Assembly (NCBI GenBank): GCA_000701625.1
Contig: JNJK01000015.1
Span: forward strand, 1-64,000
Length of the DNA stretch: 64,000 bases
Direction of reading: 5' to 3'
Source: Lachnospiraceae bacterium MC2017
Lineage (GTDB): Bacteria; Bacillota; Clostridia; Lachnospirales; Lachnospiraceae
Below, in pieces: positions 35,565 through 42,960 of the stretch (positions are counted from its first letter, which is position 1; each line of letters opens with the position of its first letter). The notes under the pieces were generated by a model. It was not told the origin of the DNA. It searched no databases and saw nothing but the letters and a program-made list of their open reading frames with translations. A program made the translations under genes and the position numbers.

Positions 35565-37522
35565 GCTGCGCCTTGTTCCTTTCCTTTGCCGTGTTCCGAT
35601 CTTAATTCAAAACACTTACTCTCATCCCCATATTCTGCTGTAAGCACATAATTTCCGCTTCTGTCCACAGCAAGATATTTATCTGCAAACAATGACAATA
35701 TACGCATGTTGCCGTTACTATCCGTAAATACCGTCCATTGCTGAGATGCAAGTCCGGTTTCTTCCTGCATTGTGACAGGTGTTCTTTCTGCATTATCAAA
35801 GTTTTCCGGTGTAAGCACCATTCCGCTTTCGATATCCTTGATCATATAACATCCATCATCAGTAGAAACAAATTTAAGATTTTTCTTATTTCCATTTGTT
35901 ATGAGAACACCATTTTCTATTTTAGTTTTTTCGGATTCAGTATTGTTTCTCAACCGATCTTCTGCATCGCCATCCGGAACATGATCTTCAAAACAAAGTT
36001 TCCCTTTATCATCAAGTCCAAAAGCTGACCTTGAAATCACCTTTCCGTCAGACCTGTCGATCACTACCATGTTTATTCCGGGGAAATCGCAGGTATACTC
36101 TCGTCCATCAACCTCAAGAATACTCTCTTTACCTGATGTTGCCCCCGAGCTTACGATATGGTACGAATGCTTTTCTCCGTCTTTGGAAACAAAGCTTCCT
36201 AAAAGCTCCTCTTTTCTATAGCTTGTCCTTGAAAAAATATCTCCATCCCGGTCCGCAACAGCGACCACTGACTTCTGTGATTCCGGATTTATACCATTTT
36301 CAAAACCCATTCTTTGAAACAGTTCATCCATCCCGGTATCATAGAAGGCCTCCGCGTCCTGATACACCATGAGCAAAACAATGTACTTATCTGTATGATC
36401 TGCAACATCACTTAAATATCTGTATATTTTTTGACGAGGATACAGGCAGTCATATACCGTTGATCTCTCCCATTTCAGATACGTATCTGCCGTTTCATTC
36501 CATATTCCATCCGTCGAACGGTGATCCGTAAATATATTCATGGATTTAAGATAACCCGCAAACCAATGTGAGGTTTTTGCGTTACCAACATAATTCAGAT
36601 GATAGCCGTTATCATGAGTGTCTGTATCCCAGTCAAACTTAAGTCCATCCTGATCTAGCATATTTTCTATTTTATTAGCACCACGATCAGCGAGATATGC
36701 ATTGATCTTATCCGTCCATTCACTATTCCAGTGCCTTGTGGGGCACTTTACCGGAATCATCTGTATATCATTTTCATTACAGTAAGCAATAATCTTTTCA
36801 AGATATGATGCCGCGTCACTGCTTATGTCCATGTGTGCCTCAGAATAACTTTGTGTCCCGTCAGTCTCAAGAACAGTTTTTTCCGTAGTCCTTATACCGA
36901 CCTCATCTGATGCATATTCATTGGAGGAATAAAATCTAAGGGCGGATCCCCTGAGATAGTAATTGCTTTCATTTACTCCCTGAAAGCTTTCACGATTCAG
37001 ATCAGTCCATCGATCATGAAAATTATACAGGGGAAAAAGCGCTGAATAGACGGTATCCATATCCGGACTACAGTCAAATATCGCATGGAACTTTGTTATA
37101 GAAGGCTTCATTGCAAGGAGTTCTTTTAATATAAGAGAACTTGAGTCCTTATCAGCTATCAGCGACGATACATCAACAAATACAGCTTTGAGTTTATGTT
37201 TCTTTCCGGCTTCCAATACCCAATAGTACGAACAGGACATATTTTGCTGTTCACCTGCCAGCACATAGCCCGTATATCCTGTTTCTTCATATATCTGCAT
37301 AGGATTTACGGCATAGTTCGCATGACTTGTCCCAACAACTATATAATCCAACGTATTATCCGGAAGCTTATAGAAATCACGATAACGTGTACCTTCACCC
37401 GCATCATCTCTGTCCATGGTATAAGTCCATTTCGGAACCATAACATCAGTAAGGCGCACTATCAGAAATATTCCTATTGCACAAAAAAATATCAGCATTA
37501 ATGCTGATTTTAATTTCTTCAA
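35561..37522 (-). CDS. SGNH-like protein with ILEI-like and ricin-type domains
   Basis: The 653-residue protein has one N-terminal membrane segment (about 7-27). The SGNH-like domain shows VVGTSHANYAVNP near residue 63 and HDNGYHLNYVGNAKTSHW near 305. The shared DHRS motif follows. A middle region resembles the ILEI/PANDER fold (GINMVVIDRSDGKVISRSAFG, about 475-495). The end is a ricin-type beta-trefoil-like domain (about 540-640, with SQQWTV), likely sugar-binding. The start is TTG, with an AAAGGG site. Coupled to MBOAT2, it is probably the extracellular transferase or esterase partner. Domain names are by eye. Confidence 0.75.
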   Translation of the reverse strand: MKKLKSALMLIFFCAIGIFLIVRLTDVMVPKWTYTMDRDDAGEGTRYRDFYKLPDNTLDYIVVGTSHANYAVNPMQIYEETGYTGYVLAGEQQNMSCSYYWVLEAGKKHKLKAVFVDVSSLIADKDSSSLILKELLAMKPSITKFHAIFDCSPDMDTVYSALFPLYNFHDRWTDLNRESFQGVNESNYYLRGSALRFYSSNEYASDEVGIRTTEKTVLETDGTQSYSEAHMDISSDAASYLEKIIAYCNENDIQMIPVKCPTRHWNSEWTDKINAYLADRGANKIENMLDQDGLKFDWDTDTHDNGYHLNYVGNAKTSHWFAGYLKSMNIFTDHRSTDGIWNETADTYLKWERSTVYDCLYPRQKIYRYLSDVADHTDKYIVLLMVYQDAEAFYDTGMDELFQRMGFENGINPESQKSVVAVADRDGDIFSRTSYRKEELLGSFVSKDGEKHSYHIVSSGATSGKESILEVDGREYTCDFPGINMVVIDRSDGKVISRSAFGLDDKGKLCFEDHVPDGDAEDRLRNNTESEKTKIENGVLITNGNKKNLKFVSTDDGCYMIKDIESGMVLTPENFDNAERTPVTMQEETGLASQQWTVFTDSNGNMRILSLFADKYLAVDRSGNYVLTAEYGDESKCFELRSEHGKGKEQGAA

Positions 37523-37558
37523 AACAGATTACCCTTTCTTTTGCCGAACAACGCCAAT

Positions 37559-37587
37559 ATTATAACCTTTTGCCTAATATGACGCAA
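37559..37587 (-). promoter_or_regulatory. Promoter of SGNH-MBOAT2
   Basis: A perfect TATAAT (37559-37564) and TTGCGT (37582-37587), 17 bp apart, on the minus strand. The divergent plus-strand gene at 37694 must have its promoter within the remaining 100 bp, which is AT-rich. Confidence 0.5.
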
Positions 37588-37693
37588 TAGTCGTAGTCTA
37601 ATGGATTAAATTACCATAATATGCTATTTTTATAAAATGATGTATGCGTCAAAAGAAAATGCCTAAGGCAAACGATCAATAAAGGAGCAACAA

Positions 37694-38566
37694 ATGAATT
37701 TTCCACAACTTCTTGGATACTATCACGAGAAACTCACCCCTCCATTTCTATACCCTCATGAACTTAAACGCTGGTATAAAAAGTGTACCGGTCGTGAGTT
37801 GGACCTTGAACATCCAGAGACTTTTAATGAAAAATTGCAGTGGATAAAACTCTATTACAAAAATCCACTAATGACCACTCTTTCAGATAAATTGCTTGTC
37901 CGTGACTGGATAAGCAGCAAGATCGGCGATGAATATCTGGTACCTCTGATCGGAGCATGGAAAAACTTTGACGATATTGATTTTTCTTCATTCCCCGATA
38001 AATTTGTTCTTAAAGCCAATCATGGTTCTAAGATGAATATCATCGTAAATGACAAAAGTCTTTTTGATAAAAATGCTGCACGAAAAAGTTTCAAACGCTG
38101 GCTAAAGCAGGATTTTTCCTTTTATTTCGGTTTTCAGCTTCATTACGGTCCTATTAAGCCTATGATAGTAGCCGAAGAAATGATCCCAAACAATGGAAAT
38201 CTCTTTGACTACAAGATTCTTGTTTTTGATGGCAAAGCCCGATATATCTGGATCGACAGCGATCGTTATACAGAACATCACAGAAATATATATGATTTCG
38301 ACTGGAATCCTGCTCCTTTTGAAATAGAATTCCCAAAAAGAAAAGAGGAACTTCCGCCTCCGGTAAACCTTGCAAAGATGAAAGAACTCGCAGAAAAGCT
38401 CGCAGAAGGATTTCCTGAAGTCAGGGTCGACTTTTACGAGGTAGACGGTAAACTTCTTTTCGGAGAGATGACATTCACATCCGGAAGCGGTCAGGAAAAG
38501 ATCACCCCTTATGAATACGATAAAATTCTCGGAGATATGATAACATTACCTCCTGCAAAACACTAA
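37694..38566 (+). CDS. TupA-like ATP-grasp protein
   Basis: A soluble protein of 290 residues from the ATP-grasp TupA family, named after a teichuronopeptide-synthesis protein and often found in polysaccharide loci. Characteristic segments are ETFNEKLQWIKLYYKNPL near residue 42, LSDKLLVRDWI, DKFVLKANHGSKMNIIV near 103 and EVRVDFYEVDGKLLFGEMTF near 255. These fit an ATP-binding ligase fold. The family may join amino acids or sugars to surface polymers; the substrate here is unknown. It stands alone on the plus strand with an AAAGGAG site and its own terminator, amid minus-strand acylation genes. Confidence 0.85.
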   Translation: MNFPQLLGYYHEKLTPPFLYPHELKRWYKKCTGRELDLEHPETFNEKLQWIKLYYKNPLMTTLSDKLLVRDWISSKIGDEYLVPLIGAWKNFDDIDFSSFPDKFVLKANHGSKMNIIVNDKSLFDKNAARKSFKRWLKQDFSFYFGFQLHYGPIKPMIVAEEMIPNNGNLFDYKILVFDGKARYIWIDSDRYTEHHRNIYDFDWNPAPFEIEFPKRKEELPPPVNLAKMKELAEKLAEGFPEVRVDFYEVDGKLLFGEMTFTSGSGQEKITPYEYDKILGDMITLPPAKH

Positions 38567-38589
38567 ATTTCTTCAAACAGAGGTATTTC

Positions 38590-38625
38590 GGCTCACGCAT
38601 TATTATAGTGCGTGAGCCTTTTTTC
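38590..38625 (+). terminator. Terminator of the TupA-like gene
   Basis: A perfect 10-bp stem (38590-38599 with 38609-38618), a 9-nt loop and a six-T run lie 23 bp past the stop codon. Confidence 0.9.
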
Positions 38626-38815
38626 GCGAAAAATCAGGCTTTGCCGGATTCTTTGTGCCATATTTTGTACATTCGAAAACGTTTATTGTATAAACAATTG
38701 TACCGTCAAGGCTTTTTAATTTATTTCTCCTATGGCACATGTTATTTATGAAATACTAACAAAACAGTTTTTCGTTTTTATTTCTAAACAAACAGTGTAT
38801 GCCTGTAAGTACATT

Positions 38816-38898
38816 TGTGGATAAAGTGAATAACTTGGTGTATAAGTGCTTTTATGCGGTGTTCCCACTGTGCGTTTGTGGATAATTTTTGTGGACAA
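38816..38898 (+). promoter_or_regulatory. DnaA-box cluster in AT-rich gene-free DNA
   Basis: Two perfect DnaA boxes TGTGGATAA (38816-38824, 38877-38885) and one with a single change, TGTGGACAA (38890-38898), share one orientation within 83 bp. A further 8-of-9 match, TTATCCATA, is at 38976-38984. The gene-free interval (38626-39116) is AT-rich. There is no dnaA, dnaN or rpmH nearby, so a DnaA-binding or titration site is more likely than the main origin. Confidence 0.5.
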
Positions 38899-39116
38899 CT
38901 TCACTTTATTAATGAATACACCATACTATTAACACTATTTTGTGCATTTTTAAGAATGTACTATACCTGTATTCATTATCCATATTTTTCCCTGTCTGTC
39001 ATTTTTTTATATCTACCATTTCATTCAGTCGTTATTGTGTATTGTATGCAAGTGTGAGATTATCTTTTACCACTTTTTATTTTGTATACAATATTATTTA
39101 TCCCTTTAAATGAACA

Positions 39117-39141
39117 AAGAATCCGGTTTTACCGGATTCTT
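39117..39141. terminator. Terminator-like hairpin
   Basis: A perfect 11-bp stem (39117-39127 with 39131-39141) with a 3-nt loop. The same AAGAATCCGG stem is used at 54124-54150, and a decayed relative lies at 38630-38653. It has only a weak T tract and may be a second barrier behind the NlpC/P60 terminator. Confidence 0.5.
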
Positions 39142-39164
39142 CGCGCAAGCGTGAGGTAATAAGT

Positions 39165-39200
39165 TAAAAAATGGCTGTCCTTCAAAAGAAGGACAGCCAT
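39165..39200 (-). terminator. Terminator of the NlpC/P60 gene
   Basis: A perfect 12-bp stem (39171-39182 with 39189-39200), a 6-nt loop and a six-T run on the minus strand lie 22 bp past the stop codon. Confidence 0.9.
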
Positions 39201-39222
39201 AATATTATCTGTATATCTTAAA

Positions 39223-40773
39223 TTAGAATATTCTTCTGACAGCAACCGGTGTTCTGTAATTTGCGCTTGAAACTTTAATACCTGTCTTTGCTGTAGATGC
39301 ATGTACGATCTGACCATTACCAATGTAGATCGCAACGTGACCAGAATAACATACAATATCACCAGCCTGTGCATTTGCAAGTCCGCCTGATACAGCAGAT
39401 CCTACGCTACGGTCAGCACCAGAACTATGCGGCAGTGAAATACCGAAGTTTCTGTAAACACTCATAACGAATCCGGAGCAGTCAGCACCGTTTGTAAGAG
39501 ATGTTCCACCATATACATACGGATTTCCAACAAACTGAAGTGCATAGTTGGCAACTGATGAACCTGAACCGCTTCCGCTTGCTGAGTAAGAACTTCCGCC
39601 TGAGGAAGAACCGCCTCTACCAGAAGAAGAACTGCTCTTTCCTGATGAAGAATTACCCTTCTTAGAGCTGTTGTTCTTTGCCGACTTCCTAGCAGCTTCT
39701 TCAGCAGCCTTTCTGGCAGCTTCTCTCTCTGCTTCCTCACGAGCCAGACGAGCTTCCTCTTCTGCCTTTGATTCAGCATATACGTACTCTGTAAAGAGAT
39801 GAACGAACTGTGTATTCACATATCCTTCACCTTCCTCGATGGAAACCTTTGCCCATCCGTCATCAGTCTCATCAAGAACCGTCAGCTCATCATCCATCGG
39901 TACCATACCGAGAACTTCAGCCTCTGTGGAAGAATCCTGTCTAACATAAAGTGTTGTTGTGGTAACACGTGCTGTTCTGGTTCCAACTTTTTTAGCAAGT
40001 TCCTTAGCCTTATCACCTGTTACGACAAACTCACTCTTAACATAACCCTCGGTATTTCCAGAGCGGATCTTTATCCAATCGCCCTCTGTTCCAAGGTTTT
40101 CACCAACTGAATTAGCATACAGCTTTCCGGCAACCTCTGAATCCTCTGAAGCCTCTGTACGAACATTTACAAAATTATCAACCTGAGCAACAACAAGATT
40201 TTCGTATTGCTCTTCTTTTTCGTTTTCAGCCTTTGTAACCGCATCAACGAGATTCATATCACCATCGTTGTCATCGTCTGTCTTTACTTCTGTTCCCGCT
40301 CCTGCTGAAATGCTTTCAGCTTCATCGGACTTAACAGATGTTTTAGATTTTTCATCCTTCTTTTTGGAATCTGAATCAGACGATTCCTCCGGATCATTTG
40401 ATGTTGCCTGTGTACTGCTGGTTGCAAGATCTCCGTCTGTTTCTGTTTCGTAATTTCCTGCACCTGCAGACGGCGTCTCTGATGATTCTTCTGTAGTGCT
40501 CTTGCTTTCCTTAGATTCCGTTGCTTCTTTTTCAACAGATTCCTCAGCAACAGTTGTTACTGCTGAAATATCAGATGCATCAACCTTTCCGGTCGCTAAT
40601 ACTTTTTCTGCTCTGAGAGCCTTTACTGATTTTCCCTCACTTAGCGCTCTCGCTGCCCCTGCCGCAGGAAGCTCTGAATTAAGAACACTTGCACCTGCAT
40701 AGTAGGGTGAACTGGTTGCGAGCATGACGCCTACAAGACACCCTGCCGCAAACTTGACTGCTACTTTTTTCAT
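39223..40773 (-). CDS. Secreted SH3b/NlpC-P60 peptidoglycan hydrolase
   Basis: A 516-residue wall hydrolase that would cut peptide stems of peptidoglycan. Order: a signal peptide (1-29), a Ser/Glu/Asp-rich spacer (about 75-185), two bacterial SH3 domains (about 200-255, FVNVRTEASEDSEVAGKL, and 270-330, LYVRQDSSTEAEVLG), an Ala/Glu/Arg coiled coil (about 335-370) and a Ser/Gly linker. The NlpC/P60 domain comes last (about 410-516). The catalytic cysteine is in NGADCSGFVMSVY and the histidine in SGHVAIYIG. It is monocistronic, with a strong promoter and a leader of about 185 nt. Confidence 0.93.
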   Translation of the reverse strand: MKKVAVKFAAGCLVGVMLATSSPYYAGASVLNSELPAAGAARALSEGKSVKALRAEKVLATGKVDASDISAVTTVAEESVEKEATESKESKSTTEESSETPSAGAGNYETETDGDLATSSTQATSNDPEESSDSDSKKKDEKSKTSVKSDEAESISAGAGTEVKTDDDNDGDMNLVDAVTKAENEKEEQYENLVVAQVDNFVNVRTEASEDSEVAGKLYANSVGENLGTEGDWIKIRSGNTEGYVKSEFVVTGDKAKELAKKVGTRTARVTTTTLYVRQDSSTEAEVLGMVPMDDELTVLDETDDGWAKVSIEEGEGYVNTQFVHLFTEYVYAESKAEEEARLAREEAEREAARKAAEEAARKSAKNNSSKKGNSSSGKSSSSSGRGGSSSGGSSYSASGSGSGSSVANYALQFVGNPYVYGGTSLTNGADCSGFVMSVYRNFGISLPHSSGADRSVGSAVSGGLANAQAGDIVCYSGHVAIYIGNGQIVHASTAKTGIKVSSANYRTPVAVRRIF

Positions 40774-40959
40774 GTGATTGAATCCTCTTTACCTACCAAT
40801 TCTCTTGATCGCTGCACACGGTTCTCCCTACCGTCTCAGCAATACCTTCTCTCCCTTAACACCTTATGATAATTCTAACAACGAGATCATTATTCTGCCT
40901 TCTTGGCATCCTATGATATCTTAGCCCAACCGAAATATTACAATTTTGTTAAGGCTACG
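40774..40959 (-). promoter_or_regulatory. Long structured leader of the NlpC/P60 gene
   Basis: The 185-nt untranslated leader contains short dyads, for example TGCC/GGCA (about 40895-40907), and purine-rich segments such as ACGGTAGGGAGAACCGT near 40820. Wall-hydrolase genes often carry a c-di-AMP (ydaO) riboswitch, but I could not match its conserved core. The leader may hold another RNA regulator or none. Confidence 0.3.
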
Positions 40960-40965
40960 ATTGAA

Positions 40966-40994
40966 ATATTAACACTTTACGTAACATCTGTCAA
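40966..40994 (-). promoter_or_regulatory. Promoter of the NlpC/P60 gene
   Basis: A perfect TTGACA (40989-40994) and TAATAT (40966-40971) are 17 bp apart on the minus strand. Confidence 0.55.
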
Positions 40995-41016
40995 TTCACG
41001 CATCGTTTACGACCAT

Positions 41017-42960
41017 TCAGTTACCGTTTACGTATGAACACACAAACTTTTGCTCTGAACAGTCTTTATACTCTCTCTGAACAAGTTCACCATTTTCTTC
41101 CGAAAGATACAGACCACTGTAAAGTGAGAGTATCCTCCATGTTCCATCATCCATTTTGAGAGGGATCCATTTCTGCATTGCTGTATCATTTATCGTCCCA
41201 AAACCAACGTTATCTCCATCGTTATTACCTCCTGAAGTCGCCTCCATGGCGGCATTTTCTTCAGGATTTAGCAGAAGAATTGTTCCTCCATTTGAAGATC
41301 TTGCAGATAATTTATGTTCAAGATCACCTGTTACAGATGACAATATCACCTGTCCTTCCAAGGTCAATCCCTGCTGATATTCAGCAAGGCGGCTGTCTGC
41401 CTCTGCTGAAAGCGTATTTTGGCGAAAAAGAAGGCTTCCGTTAGAGTCAACACCTACAAATGCCTTTGACAGAACAGTTCCATCCTTTCTGTCTACAACC
41501 AGTATATTTATCCCATCTTTATCATTGTAGGAATAATCTTCACCGTCAAAAAAGATCGTACTTTCATCACCACTGGAATATGAAGAACTGATCATTTCTA
41601 TCGTATGTACAGAACCATCCTCCGCTGTGTAATTTCCTTTATAAGATGACTTTCTGTATTCATCATATAAAAGAGATGTCTCTCCTCCATCTACCATTGC
41701 CAGCATAGATTCCTGTGGCTCTACCTTAATGATATCCGTAAATCCGCTCTGTCCAATAAGATCATCAAGACAATTATCCGACACGCTTCTCGGATCATGC
41801 ATAGAAGAATACAATACGAGATATTTGTCCTTATTTAGAGAAATCATATCAAAATAGCGATACACATTTTCTTTCGGATTTAATCCGGATGCTATTTTTC
41901 CATATTCCCAATCTTTGTACTTTGCAAGATCCTGATCCCATTCTTCATAGGAGGCCTGATTTCTGTGATCAGTTAAAATGCCAAGTCCTTTAAGATATTC
42001 GGATAAAAACTGCGATGACTTAACACTTCCGAAGTAATTAACGTGTCCACCCTCATCATGAGTATCTTTCATCCAATCTATCTTTACCTTTTCAGTATCG
42101 GTAAGATCTAAAAGCGTCATATTTCTTTCTGCAAGATATTCATTGACTTTTTCGCTCCAAACAGGATTCCATCTGGTAGTAGGACATTTTATAGGAATAC
42201 ATACGATTCCGTTCTCATCGCAAAAATCAATGATCTTCCCAAAATATTCCAGTTCTTCCTCGCTTATTCCTCTGTATTCTGTATTTATCTCCGTATCACC
42301 GGCATCATTCTGCACGATACAGTCTAATTCTCCTGCTCTAAGTTCATTATTTATAGATTGGTTATCTATACTAAATCTCTCTGTTGCTCCTTTAGTATAA
42401 TACTCACTGTCATTTGCCCCTGAATAGTCCTCTGTATCCAATTCTTCCCATCTCTCATGAAATCTGTACAGCGGAAATAATGCAGCATAAAGAGTCTCTT
42501 TTTTCGGAGAACAATCACGAATTGCCATAAGCTTATTTACTGATGGTTTCATAAGAATCAGGTTTTTCAATATCTGCTCATTATTCTGAACATCCTTGAT
42601 TATAGAAGATACATCAATAAAAACACATTTTATATTCTGCGTCTTTACTGCTTCCTTTAACCAGTAATATGACACACTCTGCGGCTGAAAAGGGCTTCCA
42701 AGGTCGTACCCTGTATATCCTGTATCTGCATAGATCTGCATAGGATTCACCGCAAAAAAGGAATGACTCACACCTATTACCACATAGTCCAGCGTATTTT
42801 CCTTTAATTTATAGAAGGAACGATATCTGCTTCCTTCTCCATAATCTTTTTCGGAATATGTCCACTTAGGAGTAAAAATCCCGGTAACAACAGACAAAAG
42901 TGATACTCCTATAACAAAAAACATAACAAAGTTCAAAATACGCTTAAACACCTGTTTCAA
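41017..42960 (-). CDS. SGNH-like protein with ILEI-like and ricin-type domains (paralogue)
   Basis: This 647-residue paralogue of the protein at 35561-37522 has the same layout: an N-terminal membrane segment (about 8-30), SGNH-like domain, ILEI-like region and C-terminal trefoil. Key motifs are VIGVSHSFFAVNP near residue 62, THDEGGHVNYFG near 300, DHRNQ after it, GINILVVDRKDGTVLSKAF near 480 and MQKWIPL near 605. The start is TTG, overlapping the stop of the CotH gene (TTGA), with a GAGGA site. It is the last gene of the nonulosonate operon. Unlike its paralogue it has no adjacent MBOAT gene and may share MBOAT1 or MBOAT2. Confidence 0.75.
   Translation of the reverse strand: MKQVFKRILNFVMFFVIGVSLLSVVTGIFTPKWTYSEKDYGEGSRYRSFYKLKENTLDYVVIGVSHSFFAVNPMQIYADTGYTGYDLGSPFQPQSVSYYWLKEAVKTQNIKCVFIDVSSIIKDVQNNEQILKNLILMKPSVNKLMAIRDCSPKKETLYAALFPLYRFHERWEELDTEDYSGANDSEYYTKGATERFSIDNQSINNELRAGELDCIVQNDAGDTEINTEYRGISEEELEYFGKIIDFCDENGIVCIPIKCPTTRWNPVWSEKVNEYLAERNMTLLDLTDTEKVKIDWMKDTHDEGGHVNYFGSVKSSQFLSEYLKGLGILTDHRNQASYEEWDQDLAKYKDWEYGKIASGLNPKENVYRYFDMISLNKDKYLVLYSSMHDPRSVSDNCLDDLIGQSGFTDIIKVEPQESMLAMVDGGETSLLYDEYRKSSYKGNYTAEDGSVHTIEMISSSYSSGDESTIFFDGEDYSYNDKDGINILVVDRKDGTVLSKAFVGVDSNGSLLFRQNTLSAEADSRLAEYQQGLTLEGQVILSSVTGDLEHKLSARSSNGGTILLLNPEENAAMEATSGGNNDGDNVGFGTINDTAMQKWIPLKMDDGTWRILSLYSGLYLSEENGELVQREYKDCSEQKFVCSYVNGN

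Noticed and set aside
38626-39116. Main chromosomal origin (oriC)
   Set aside because: DnaA boxes and AT-rich DNA are present, but dnaA, dnaN, rpmH and other usual origin neighbours are absent.
40774-40959. c-di-AMP (ydaO) riboswitch
   Set aside because: Gene type and leader length fit, and a GGTAGGG segment is suggestive, but other conserved core segments were not found by eye.
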